Shown piece after piece: positions 8,520 through 16,150 of a stretch of 44,168 bases of DNA (the stretch's first letter is position 1; each line of letters opens with the position of its first letter). The stretch is from Cyclobacteriaceae bacterium (GTDB taxonomy: Bacteria; Bacteroidota; Bacteroidia; Cytophagales; Cyclobacteriaceae): positions 1 to 44,168 of the forward strand of contig JAEUUE010000062.1 of NCBI GenBank assembly GCA_016787605.1. The letters are read 5' to 3'. A program made the position numbers and the translations under genes. Under the pieces are notes generated by a model that did no database searches, was not told the origin of the DNA, and saw nothing but the letters and a program-made list of their open reading frames with translations.

Positions 8520-9080
8520 ATGGTCTACCCGATCGTTGTTTACGGTGATCCCATCCTGCGGAAGCGCGCAACAGACATCCCGCGCGATTTCCCTGCGCTC
8601 CCCCAATTGATCCAGGACATGTTCGACACCATGTATGCGGCGCACGGCATCGGGCTTGCCGCCCCCCAGATCGGGAAAAGCATCCGGCTCTTTGTGGTGG
8701 ACGCGACCACGCTCGAAGAAGAAGAGGAGGACATGTCAGGTTTCAAGAAAGTCTTCATCAACCCTGAATTGGTCGACGAACTGGGCAACAAGTGGGCCTT
8801 TGAAGAGGGGTGCCTGAGCATCCCCAACATCCGGGAGAATGTGACCCGCCAGGAGACGGTTCGCATCCGTTATTTTGATGAAGGGTGGAATGCCCGCGAG
8901 GAGGAATATTCCGGCATCAAGGCCCGCATCATCCAGCACGAGTATGATCACCTCGACGGGAAGCTGTTCATCGATTACCTCTCCCCGCTTAAGAAACGCA
9001 TGCTCAAGGGCAAGCTCACCAACATCAGCAAGGGAGACGTGGATACCGAATACCGGATCCTTGCACCCCTGAGGAAGTAG
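8520..9080 (+). CDS. def: Peptide deformylase
   Basis: 186 residues. Removes the formyl group from the N-terminal methionine of new proteins. All three family motifs are intact: GIGLAAPQ (43-50), EEGCLS (95-100) and HEYDH (140-144). C98, H140 and H144 bind the metal and E141 is the catalytic base. A short acidic insertion (LEEEEEDMSG, about 65-74) lies in the loop before the second motif, and the C-terminus extends past the core as in Gram-negative type enzymes. It is convergent with the ferredoxin gene, with 6 bases between the stops. Confidence 0.96.
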   Translation: MVYPIVVYGDPILRKRATDIPRDFPALPQLIQDMFDTMYAAHGIGLAAPQIGKSIRLFVVDATTLEEEEEDMSGFKKVFINPELVDELGNKWAFEEGCLSIPNIRENVTRQETVRIRYFDEGWNAREEEYSGIKARIIQHEYDHLDGKLFIDYLSPLKKRMLKGKLTNISKGDVDTEYRILAPLRK

Positions 9081-9086
9081 GTTTTT

Positions 9087-9410
9087 TCAATCGGTATAGT
9101 TCAGGTGGGGAAGCTTGGAGTCATCCGGAACACGGATGACCAGATTTGCCGTGACTACCGCCTGGCACGCCAATCGTTCATCTTCCCTCAAAAGTCCGGC
9201 CTTGCGGTATTTCTGCTCAGCCGGGGTAACAGGGCCGAGGGAGTCGCCTCCCTGGAGGACTTTCATCCGACACGTGGTGCATCGACCCTTGGCGCCGCAG
9301 GCATGCATCCAGTCGATTTGGTGTTCCTGGAGGTGACGAAGTACCGGCCAATCCGGCCGGGTAACCGGCACTTCTTTTTGTCCGAGGTTTTCTATGACTA
9401 TCTTTACCAT
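9087..9410 (-). CDS. 2Fe-2S ferredoxin (adrenodoxin/plant-type fold)
   Basis: 107 residues. Cluster ligands C38, C44, C47 and C82 sit in the pattern C-x5-C-x2-C-x34-C (ACGAKGRCTTCRMK and RLACQ), the standard 2Fe-2S ferredoxin arrangement. It carries electrons in the cytoplasm; the partner is unknown and no reductase is adjacent. 'PDWPVLRHLQEHQIDWMHACG' resembles Bacteroidota ferredoxins that precede the cluster with a Trp. Divergent from the proline-linker gene, with only 28 bases between start codons, so their promoters must overlap. Confidence 0.9.
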   Translation of the reverse strand: MVKIVIENLGQKEVPVTRPDWPVLRHLQEHQIDWMHACGAKGRCTTCRMKVLQGGDSLGPVTPAEQKYRKAGLLREDERLACQAVVTANLVIRVPDDSKLPHLNYTD

Positions 9411-9419
9411 CGCTCCCGA

Positions 9420-9429
9420 AAGCTAGCTT
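9420..9429. promoter_or_regulatory. Palindrome AAGCTAGCTT carrying two back-to-back -7-like elements
   Basis: The 28-base gap between the divergent ferredoxin and proline-linker genes holds a perfect 10-base palindrome. Read on the plus strand it gives TAGCTTCT, on the minus strand TAGCTTTC, both close to TAnnTTTG. Two RNA polymerases could not occupy it together, so the two genes may be mutually exclusive or share a regulator. Promoter identity is inferred from motif only. Confidence 0.4.
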
Positions 9430-9438
9430 CTATAAGTC

Positions 9439-10599
9439 ATGGATGAAAAAATCAGCGTAAAAGCACTGGAAGACTATAGTGATGACTACGCCTCGAAGGT
9501 AGCCGCTTCTTTTTTCTCCCAAAAAGACAAAATCTCGGGCCCCGAAATCCTGCAGCTGTGCGACATCCAGCAGATCAACCTGTTTGTTATTCGCGAGCTG
9601 CTGAAGGCCTGGAAGCACGAAACCCAGAAACTCCGGTCGCCCTATTTTGATTATACGGCTCCCCAGGTGGCGGAAGCGCTGACCAAGTTTCACAACCTGC
9701 TTTCCAACCACATCGCAATCTCCAGGGAAAATTTCCAGCCACTCCTCAAGAAAGCCGTCTCGCAGACCTTGTACCTGGTCCTGAACCCGTATGATTTCTA
9801 CTCCGTCACGCTGACCAACCAGGGTGACCCGATCAGGCTGGACGAACTCCGAAACGAGATCAAGTACATTCGCATCAACCGGGTTCCCCTCGACAGGCTG
9901 CTGGCCGACCTGGAGCAAAAGAAGAAGCAAACCATCCCCGGGAATGAAGCCTTTGCATCCCTGGACCATATCCTGGAAGAAGTGAACTTCACGCCCGAGG
10001 ATGTGGAAGAACACCTGGCCAAATTCTCATCGGTGGTGCCGTTAACGCTGGAGAGTCTTTATGAACAATTGGAAGAACCGAGTCCGTCCGTGATTCCTCC
10101 GGCACCCCCCGTTGAACAAGAGGCCGTACCAGCTCCCCCTGCAGAACAGAAGGAGAAACCTGCACCGCCCATAGAACAAAAGGAAAAACCCGCACCACCT
10201 CCCGAAGTTAAAGGGAAAGCTGCCTCGCCCGTCGAACCGGTGGCACCTCCCGCTAAACCCTCACCGGCTCCTGAGAGCCCTGCCAAGCCGGAAGGCAAGA
10301 AGACAGCCTCGCAAATTCCGCTCTACGACCAGCAACCGGGAAAAGGCACCACCCTGGCGGAAAATTTCCAGAAGCGCAGGAAAATCAAAGACAGCCTCAC
10401 GATCAATCAGAAATTCATGTTCACCAAGATTCTCTTCAACGGTGACTTTGAACTCTTTTCTGCGGCGGTCGAGCGATTGGATGAGCTGGACAATCTCAAC
10501 CAGGCCAAAAACTACCTGAGCAACAACTACGGGGAATGGAACCCGGAAAGCGAAGAGTACCAGGAATTCATGGAAATCGTGGAGCGTCGGTTCTCCTGA
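9439..10599 (+). CDS. Uncharacterised protein: helical N-domain, Pro-rich linker, conserved C-terminal domain
   Basis: 386 residues with no signal peptide or membrane segment. Residues 1-210 look like a mostly helical soluble domain. Residues 213-288 are a low-complexity linker with imperfect 'EQKEKPAPP' repeats. Residues about 300-386 form a compact domain beginning LAENFQKRRKIKDSLTINQK and containing 'KILFNGDFELFSAAVERLD' and an end 'FMEIVERRFS'. From memory, Bacteroidota hypothetical proteins often end in this 'FNGD...A...L......ERRF' module after a low-complexity linker, so it is a recurring but unnamed domain. Function unknown; a cytoplasmic scaffold with two domains on a flexible tether is a reasonable guess only. 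Convergent with rodA, 25 bases apart. Confidence 0.8.
   Translation: MDEKISVKALEDYSDDYASKVAASFFSQKDKISGPEILQLCDIQQINLFVIRELLKAWKHETQKLRSPYFDYTAPQVAEALTKFHNLLSNHIAISRENFQPLLKKAVSQTLYLVLNPYDFYSVTLTNQGDPIRLDELRNEIKYIRINRVPLDRLLADLEQKKKQTIPGNEAFASLDHILEEVNFTPEDVEEHLAKFSSVVPLTLESLYEQLEEPSPSVIPPAPPVEQEAVPAPPAEQKEKPAPPIEQKEKPAPPPEVKGKAASPVEPVAPPAKPSPAPESPAKPEGKKTASQIPLYDQQPGKGTTLAENFQKRRKIKDSLTINQKFMFTKILFNGDFELFSAAVERLDELDNLNQAKNYLSNNYGEWNPESEEYQEFMEIVERRFS
10075..10302 (+). repeat. In-frame Pro/Glu/Lys low-complexity repeat tract
   Basis: Encodes residues 213-288 of the preceding uncharacterised protein. Nine-residue units of the type EQKEKPAPP recur with spacing of ten residues, and their DNA copies (gaacaaaaggaaaaacccgc-like) are near-identical. 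It is expected to be disordered and prone to length variation between strains. Confidence 0.6.
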
Positions 10600-10624
10600 T
10601 CACTCATCCTGCACTACCCGCGCA

Positions 10625-11896
10625 TCAGATCCGCTGAAGCATCTGGCCCCGATGGGCGTCAATCTTTAAGAGAATAAACAACAGGGCGGTAAAGGCCCAC
10701 AGCGAGGAGCCTCCATAGCTGAAGAACGGCAGCGGAATGCCGATGACCGGGAACAAGCCCACCGTCATGCCAATATTGACCGCAAAGTGGAAAAAGAAAA
10801 TCGCCGCCACGCTGTAGGCATACGAGCGGGCAAACCGGTTTTTCTGGCGCTCCCCGAGGTAGAGGATTCGCAAAAGAAGGGCGACAAACAGGCCGATCAC
10901 GATTACGCTTCCGAGCCATCCCTCCTCCTCGCCAATGGTACAGAAGATAAAGTCAGTGCTCTGCTCGGGCACGAAGTCAAATTTCGTTTGCGTCCCCTGG
11001 AGGAATCCCTTGCCGGCAAAGCCGCCGCTTCCGATGGCAATCTTCGACTGCGTAACGTTCCAGCCATAGCCGAGCGGATCGGCATCCGGGTTGATCAGCG
11101 CCTTGATCCGGTTCTGCTGGTGGGGCTTGAGCACATCCGTGATTACGTAATCGACACTCTCGATGACACCCATAATCAGCAGGCCGCCAACAACCAACAA
11201 GGCGATGCGTCTGAACTTTTTTCTGCCCATCACGATCAGGATGGTCACCACGATGGCAATTGCCCCGTGCAGGTACCACTGATTGGGGACCAGCAACGTC
11301 AGGATAAACAGCGCCGCTGCACAAACGCCCACGATAATCAGGAAGGGAGACATTCCCTCGCGGAAGAAAACGATCAGAAAACTGGAGAATACCAGCGCTG
11401 TGCCGGTATCCTTCTGAAGGAGAATCAGCGCCATCGGCAACCCAATCAAGGCAAACAAGATGGCCTGGTTGCGCATATTGTCCATCCGGAAACCCACGGA
11501 TCCCATGTACTTGGCAACTGCCAGGGCCGTGGCAAACTTGGCAAACTCTGAAGGCTGAACACCAAACGAACCGATCCCGATCCAGGCCCGGTTGCCGCCC
11601 ACCTCTTTACCAAAGAAAGGCATGACCAGCAGGATGACCATCAGCAGGCCGTAAACGATGTAAGCAACGGCATCATAGAAGCGTACATCAATGATGATGA
11701 TCCCCAGGATGATTACCAGGGATGCGCCAATAAAGAGAAGCTGTCTCCCGGAATTGAGCGAGAGGGTGAAAATGGATTGACCCACACTTTCGTCATAGCC
11801 TACCGCGTAGATGTTCAGCCATCCCAGGATCACCATTAAGCCATACAGGCCGATGGTGAGCCAATCGAGGTTGCCCGATATATTCTCCTGTCTCAT
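10625..11896 (-). CDS. rodA: Rod-shape SEDS peptidoglycan glycosyltransferase RodA
   Basis: 423-residue membrane protein with about ten helices. SEDS family segments are visible: 'GWLNIYAVGYD' near the N-terminus, 'PSEFAKFATALAVAKYMG', 'LQKDTGTALVF' and near the C-terminus 'IGIPLPFFSYGGSS'. RodA polymerises glycan strands for side-wall growth together with PBP2 (mrdA), whose gene overlaps it by 4 bases (ATGA), giving translational coupling and probably equal amounts. It is the last gene of the mreBCD-mrdA-rodA unit. No terminator hairpin is visible in the 25 bases before the convergent neighbour. Confidence 0.94.
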   Translation of the reverse strand: MRQENISGNLDWLTIGLYGLMVILGWLNIYAVGYDESVGQSIFTLSLNSGRQLLFIGASLVIILGIIIIDVRFYDAVAYIVYGLLMVILLVMPFFGKEVGGNRAWIGIGSFGVQPSEFAKFATALAVAKYMGSVGFRMDNMRNQAILFALIGLPMALILLQKDTGTALVFSSFLIVFFREGMSPFLIIVGVCAAALFILTLLVPNQWYLHGAIAIVVTILIVMGRKKFRRIALLVVGGLLIMGVIESVDYVITDVLKPHQQNRIKALINPDADPLGYGWNVTQSKIAIGSGGFAGKGFLQGTQTKFDFVPEQSTDFIFCTIGEEEGWLGSVIVIGLFVALLLRILYLGERQKNRFARSYAYSVAAIFFFHFAVNIGMTVGLFPVIGIPLPFFSYGGSSLWAFTALLFILLKIDAHRGQMLQRI

Positions 11897-13722
11897 TGCG
11901 GCTTGGGATCTTCAAAATGACCGGCAAGAACATACTGCTCGATATGGGGACGCTTCGTTCCGCCAAACAAATACTTCTCAATCATCAGGGAGGCGATGGA
12001 AGCGGCGGCTCGTGCCCCCTGCCCGGCATCCTCAACATATACCGAGACCGCAATGCGCGGGTTCACCCGCGGCGCGAAGGCTATGAATACGCTATGATCA
12101 AAGAGCGGAGGGTTGTTCTCCACGGTACCCGTCTTGCCGCACACAATAACATCCTTCAGCCGCGCGCGGTACTGACCCGTGCCGGATTCCACCACGGCCT
12201 GCATGGCATCGGCAGCAATCCGAAAATAGGAGGAGTCTATAGAGGTATAATGACGCTCGCGGTACTTGGGCAGCGGCAACCTAGCGTTGCCAATGGCCTT
12301 GACAATGTGGGGGGTATAGTAAAAGCCCTTGTTGGCCACCGTGGCCGCAAAGTTGGCCATTTGGATGGGGACGACGAGATTTTCGCCCTCACCGATAGCA
12401 ATGGAGTAGATATTGGAGAATTTCCAGGGCCGATTCCGGTACGCCACGTCGTAGTAGGCCGGGGAGGGAATCAGCCCGCTCTTCTCGTTGGGAAGATCTA
12501 TGCCCAGCGGGCTTCCAAAGCCGAAGCTGGTGATGTGCTTGTTCCACTCCGCCAATCCTATGCGCGTGTCTTCGTAGGGATCATTGACTTTACCCTGGTT
12601 GAGCATCCGGCGAAGGACCTGGTGGAAATACGGATTACAAGAGTTGGCAATCGCTCCACGGAGGTCTTCATTGCTATGCGCTCCATGGCAGTTGATAATG
12701 GTACGGTCACACCGGATCCGGGTCTCCGGGGTAATCACACCTTCCTGAAGTGCCGTCATGGCCTGGGCAATCTTGAAGATGGACCCGGGGCGATATTGAG
12801 CCATCAACGGCCGGTTGAACAGCGGCTTCAGGCTGTCGGAACTGATCAGCTTGAAATTTGAACTGTACTTTCTTCCGGTGAGCAGGTTGGGATCATACGA
12901 CGGACCGGATACGAGCGCCAATATCTCCCCGGTGGCCGGTTCGATGGCGACAATACTGCCTGCCTTCCCCTTCATGAGAAACTCTCCGTAGAGCTGAAGA
13001 TCCAGGTCGATGCCCGTCACCAGGTCCTCGCCGGGGACGGAAAGCGTATCGTAGGCTCCATTCTCTACCGAGCCCTGGATGATGCCCTTGACATTCCTCA
13101 ATTTGAAGCGAACGCCCCGGGTACCCCGAAGTTTCTCTTCGTAAAAGGCTTCGATGCCGCTTTGCCCGATATAGTCTCCTTGCTTGTAGATTCCTGTCTT
13201 ATTCGCCTCGAGCTGGGATTTGCTGATTTCACTGACGTACCCCAGCGCATTGGCCAACGCGGGAGTCGTGTAAGCCCGCGTCGTTCGGGCCAACACGTAG
13301 AAACCGGGAAATTCATCGAGGTAATCCTGCACGCGGGCAAAATCCACATTGCTCAGTTGGTCGAGAAACAACGTGGGCTTATACGGGGAGAATTCCTTTC
13401 GGGCCTTCATGGCCTTAAAGGTGGCCCGCAACTCTTCCCTCGACATTCCGAACACGCGACAGAACTTCGCGCTGTCGAAATCGGTGACGTCCTTCAGGAG
13501 CACTTCCAATTTGTATTCCGGCGTATTGTAGACGATCAGTTTGCCGTTGCGGTCGGTAATCAGGCCGCGCACAGGATACTCCGTTTGCCGGATGATGGCA
13601 TTGCTGTCTGCCATCTGCGCATACCGGTTGTCCAATACCTGGATAAAGAAGAGCTTGATCGCGAAGACAATCCCCGTGACAATGATTAACAGTTGAAATA
13701 TTTCCTTCCTGCCTTCGTTCAT
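11893..13722 (-). CDS. mrdA: Penicillin-binding protein 2 (class B transpeptidase)
   Basis: 609 residues. One N-terminal membrane anchor (about 8-30), a pedestal/dimerisation domain (about 45-230) and a transpeptidase domain. Active-site motifs are S314-x-x-K317 (RPGSIFKIAQ), S361-C-N363 (IANSCNPYF) and K530-T-G-T533 (VCGKTGTVENN). It crosslinks peptidoglycan during elongation with RodA. Its start overlaps the mreD stop by 4 bases and its stop overlaps the rodA start by 4 bases. Confidence 0.95.
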   Translation of the reverse strand: MNEGRKEIFQLLIIVTGIVFAIKLFFIQVLDNRYAQMADSNAIIRQTEYPVRGLITDRNGKLIVYNTPEYKLEVLLKDVTDFDSAKFCRVFGMSREELRATFKAMKARKEFSPYKPTLFLDQLSNVDFARVQDYLDEFPGFYVLARTTRAYTTPALANALGYVSEISKSQLEANKTGIYKQGDYIGQSGIEAFYEEKLRGTRGVRFKLRNVKGIIQGSVENGAYDTLSVPGEDLVTGIDLDLQLYGEFLMKGKAGSIVAIEPATGEILALVSGPSYDPNLLTGRKYSSNFKLISSDSLKPLFNRPLMAQYRPGSIFKIAQAMTALQEGVITPETRIRCDRTIINCHGAHSNEDLRGAIANSCNPYFHQVLRRMLNQGKVNDPYEDTRIGLAEWNKHITSFGFGSPLGIDLPNEKSGLIPSPAYYDVAYRNRPWKFSNIYSIAIGEGENLVVPIQMANFAATVANKGFYYTPHIVKAIGNARLPLPKYRERHYTSIDSSYFRIAADAMQAVVESGTGQYRARLKDVIVCGKTGTVENNPPLFDHSVFIAFAPRVNPRIAVSVYVEDAGQGARAAASIASLMIEKYLFGGTKRPHIEQYVLAGHFEDPKPQ

Positions 13723-14231
13723 CGCCTGCGTCGAAAAGAGAAATACTGAAACAACAGGATGACGGTCATGGTAAAGAGGAGGCTAGTCATCACTTTAGAC
13801 ATGGTAAACCAGAAGATCCCGAACCCGCCGGCCTCCGCAAAGAACAAAACCGCGTGATGGACGAATACCAGCGGAATCGAATAGACCATGAACCATTGCA
13901 GGCCATTTACGGCCAGCGTGGGCCCCTGGCCGGCATCGTAGCCACCCTGCGGGGTGATGGTTGCCAGCCAATAATTTCGGAGGTAAGCGACCAGGACCAG
14001 GCTCAGGGCATGAAGCCCGAGGCTGTCGTAGAAGATATCGATGAAGAACCCGAGGAGAAACCCCGTAAACATCAGGATAATCGGGTTGGTCTCTATTGGC
14101 AACAGCAGGATGAACGCTACGTACAGGAAGCAAAACGCCGTATCGAAAAGCACCAATTGCCGGAACAGCATGACCTGTGCCAACAGGTACAATACGAAGT
14201 ACAGGGAATGGAGGATAGTTTCTCGGTTCAT
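13719..14231 (-). CDS. mreD: Rod shape-determining protein MreD
   Basis: 170 residues, about five hydrophobic helices and few conserved polar positions ('LPIETNPIILMFTGFLLGFFIDIFYDSLGLH' region is typical in spacing). MreD is the small membrane partner of MreC in the elongasome. Identification relies on size, topology and its position between mreC and mrdA. It overlaps both by 4 bases (ATGA). Confidence 0.85.
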   Translation of the reverse strand: MNRETILHSLYFVLYLLAQVMLFRQLVLFDTAFCFLYVAFILLLPIETNPIILMFTGFLLGFFIDIFYDSLGLHALSLVLVAYLRNYWLATITPQGGYDAGQGPTLAVNGLQWFMVYSIPLVFVHHAVLFFAEAGGFGIFWFTMSKVMTSLLFTMTVILLFQYFSFRRRR

Positions 14232-15049
14232 CGCTCTCCGTAAGTAACTTGTTCCAGCGAATCCTGCTCCTGCTTCAATAGACTCTTGATCACCTTCACG
14301 TAGGCCAGCCGGCGGAAATCCTGGGCGAGTTCCACCCGGATATCAAAAAACTGCGCCTCCTTTTTAAGATCTACCTCGCGAACGATGCCTACGAGGACCC
14401 CTTCCGGGAACACCGCATTGTAGCCAGAAGTGACCACGGTGTCGCCCGGCTGGGGCTGAACATGCCGGGGAATATACAGCAAGTTGACCATGCGCGGGTC
14501 GGTGCCATCCCATTGGGCCGTCCCGAAGTTTCCGGTGCGCTTCAATACGCTCGACACCTGCTCATCGGTATTCAGCAACGATGTCACCACGGCGAAGTGC
14601 TCACTTACTGACTTCACCTTTCCCACGGCACCGGCCGTTGAAACCACGGCCATGCCAGGCTCCAATCCTGCGCTGGAGCCCCGGTTGATGGTGATGTGAT
14701 TCTTGAATTGCGCCACCGTGTTATTCACCACCCGGGCGCTGACATAATCAAATCGCAACACGGTATCCAGCGTATGCCGCAAATCACCCCCCTGCGCCAA
14801 CTGCTCCACCAGCGTTCTCAGGCCCGCGTTTTCCTCTGCGAGTTCCCGGTTGACTTCAGCCAGGGAAAAGTATTGACGCGTGCGCTCGGAGAAGCCAATC
14901 ACGGCCGCCGCGAAGCTATTGGCTGAATTGAAAAACTTCGTGTTCTGGTACTGGCTGTTTTCTACCCACAGCCAGGCACACAACACTTCTAGAAACAGGA
15001 ACGTAAGAAAGGCCCGGTAGTAGTAAAGAAAGTTGAGAAGACGCAGCAT
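14228..15049 (-). CDS. mreC: Rod shape-determining protein MreC
   Basis: 273 residues. A short cytoplasmic N-terminus, one membrane helix (about 14-30), a coiled coil (about 60-90, 'VNRELAEENAGLRTLVEQL') and a periplasmic beta-barrel domain containing 'INRGSSAGLEPGMAVVS' and 'VVTSGYNAVFPEGVLVG' motifs seen in MreC. MreC links MreB filaments to PBP2/RodA. Its start lies 4 bases after the mreB stop. Confidence 0.93.
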   Translation of the reverse strand: MLRLLNFLYYYRAFLTFLFLEVLCAWLWVENSQYQNTKFFNSANSFAAAVIGFSERTRQYFSLAEVNRELAEENAGLRTLVEQLAQGGDLRHTLDTVLRFDYVSARVVNNTVAQFKNHITINRGSSAGLEPGMAVVSTAGAVGKVKSVSEHFAVVTSLLNTDEQVSSVLKRTGNFGTAQWDGTDPRMVNLLYIPRHVQPQPGDTVVTSGYNAVFPEGVLVGIVREVDLKKEAQFFDIRVELAQDFRRLAYVKVIKSLLKQEQDSLEQVTYGER

Positions 15050-15053
15050 TGCA

Positions 15054-16079
15054 TCAGGTCATCAATACTTTGCGGAAGTGCTCCAGGTTTTTCAGCGCCG
15101 CACCGGTGCCCCGCACCACCGCGCGAAGCGGGTCGTCAGCGACATGGACGGAAAGTTTTGTCTTCAGGGAAAGCCGCTTGTCCAGACCGCGGAGCAGCGC
15201 ACCGCCGCCGGTCAGGTAAATGCCGCGCTCATAGATATCGGCCGACAGTTCGGGGGGAGAAAGCTCCAGCGCCTTCAAGACCGCCTCTTCCAGCTTGGAG
15301 ATGGACTTATCCAGCGCGAAGGCAATCTCACTGTAGGAAATCTTGATGGTTTTCGGAATACCGGTCATCAGGTCGCGGCCCCGGATTTCGTAGTCGTCCG
15401 GGCCGTCGTCCAGCTCGGTGAGCGCGGAGCCCACTTCGATTTTGACGCGCTCGGCGGTTCGTTCGCCAATCAGCAGGTTGTGCTGACGACGCATGTAGTC
15501 AAGGATATCCCGGTTGAATGTGTCGCCGGCGATGCGGATGGATTGGTCGCAGACAATGCCCGACAACGCGATGACCGCGATGTCCGTCGTTCCGCCGCCG
15601 ATATCCACGATCATGTTGCCCACCGGCTGCTCAATGTCGATCCCGATGCCGATGGCGGCCGCTATGGGCTCGTGGATCATGTACACCTCTTTCGCGTTGG
15701 CATGCTCTGCGCTGTCGCGCACGGCACGCTTCTCCACTTCCGTAATGGCCGAGGGGATGCAGATCACCATGCGCAACGACGGCGGAAAGAGTCGCTTCCC
15801 GGTGTCGATCATCTTGATCATGCCCCGGATCATCATCTCCGCCGCATGGAAGTCGGCAATAACCCCTTCTTTCAGCGGACGAATCGTCTTGATATTCTCG
15901 TGCGTCTTCTCGTGCATCTGCATGGCCTCACGACCGATCGCGAGTACTTTGCCATTCAGCTTGTCCAAGGCAATGATGGACGGCTCGTCGACAACCACTT
16001 TGTCCTTATGGATGATCAATGTATTGGCAGTTCCAAGATCAATGGCGATGTCGCTGGTGAAAAAGTCAAATAGGCCCAT
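15054..16079 (-). CDS. mreB: Rod shape-determining protein MreB (bacterial actin)
   Basis: 341 residues. Actin-fold ATP-binding motifs are clear: 'IAIDLGTANTLI' (phosphate 1), 'GNMIVDIGGGTTDIAV' (phosphate 2) and 'GIYLTGGGALLRGLD' (adenosine). 'VCIPSAITEVEKRAV' is also typical. It forms membrane-bound filaments that orient side-wall synthesis. It is the first gene of the five-gene shape cluster and is preceded by an unusually good Shine-Dalgarno sequence and a TAATTTCG -7-like element. Confidence 0.97.
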   Translation of the reverse strand: MGLFDFFTSDIAIDLGTANTLIIHKDKVVVDEPSIIALDKLNGKVLAIGREAMQMHEKTHENIKTIRPLKEGVIADFHAAEMMIRGMIKMIDTGKRLFPPSLRMVICIPSAITEVEKRAVRDSAEHANAKEVYMIHEPIAAAIGIGIDIEQPVGNMIVDIGGGTTDIAVIALSGIVCDQSIRIAGDTFNRDILDYMRRQHNLLIGERTAERVKIEVGSALTELDDGPDDYEIRGRDLMTGIPKTIKISYSEIAFALDKSISKLEEAVLKALELSPPELSADIYERGIYLTGGGALLRGLDKRLSLKTKLSVHVADDPLRAVVRGTGAALKNLEHFRKVLMT

Positions 16080-16090
16080 GGGCAGAAATT

Positions 16091-16097
16091 CCTCCTT
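16091..16097 (-). promoter_or_regulatory. Strong Shine-Dalgarno (AAGGAGG) before mreB
   Basis: The minus strand reads AAGGAGG with 11 bases to the mreB ATG. Bacteroidota generally make little use of Shine-Dalgarno pairing and most starts here show none, so this one stands out and could help set high MreB output relative to MreC/MreD. Confidence 0.5.
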
Positions 16098-16150
16098 AAA
16101 TCAGGTTAAAGTGCCTCGAAATTACAGAAATAATCAGGTCAAATACAGGT

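Noticed and set aside
15033-16073. Open frame of 346 codons on the plus strand
   Set aside because: Exactly antisense to mreB, which is unmistakable. The frame is His/Arg/Gly-rich shadow sequence.
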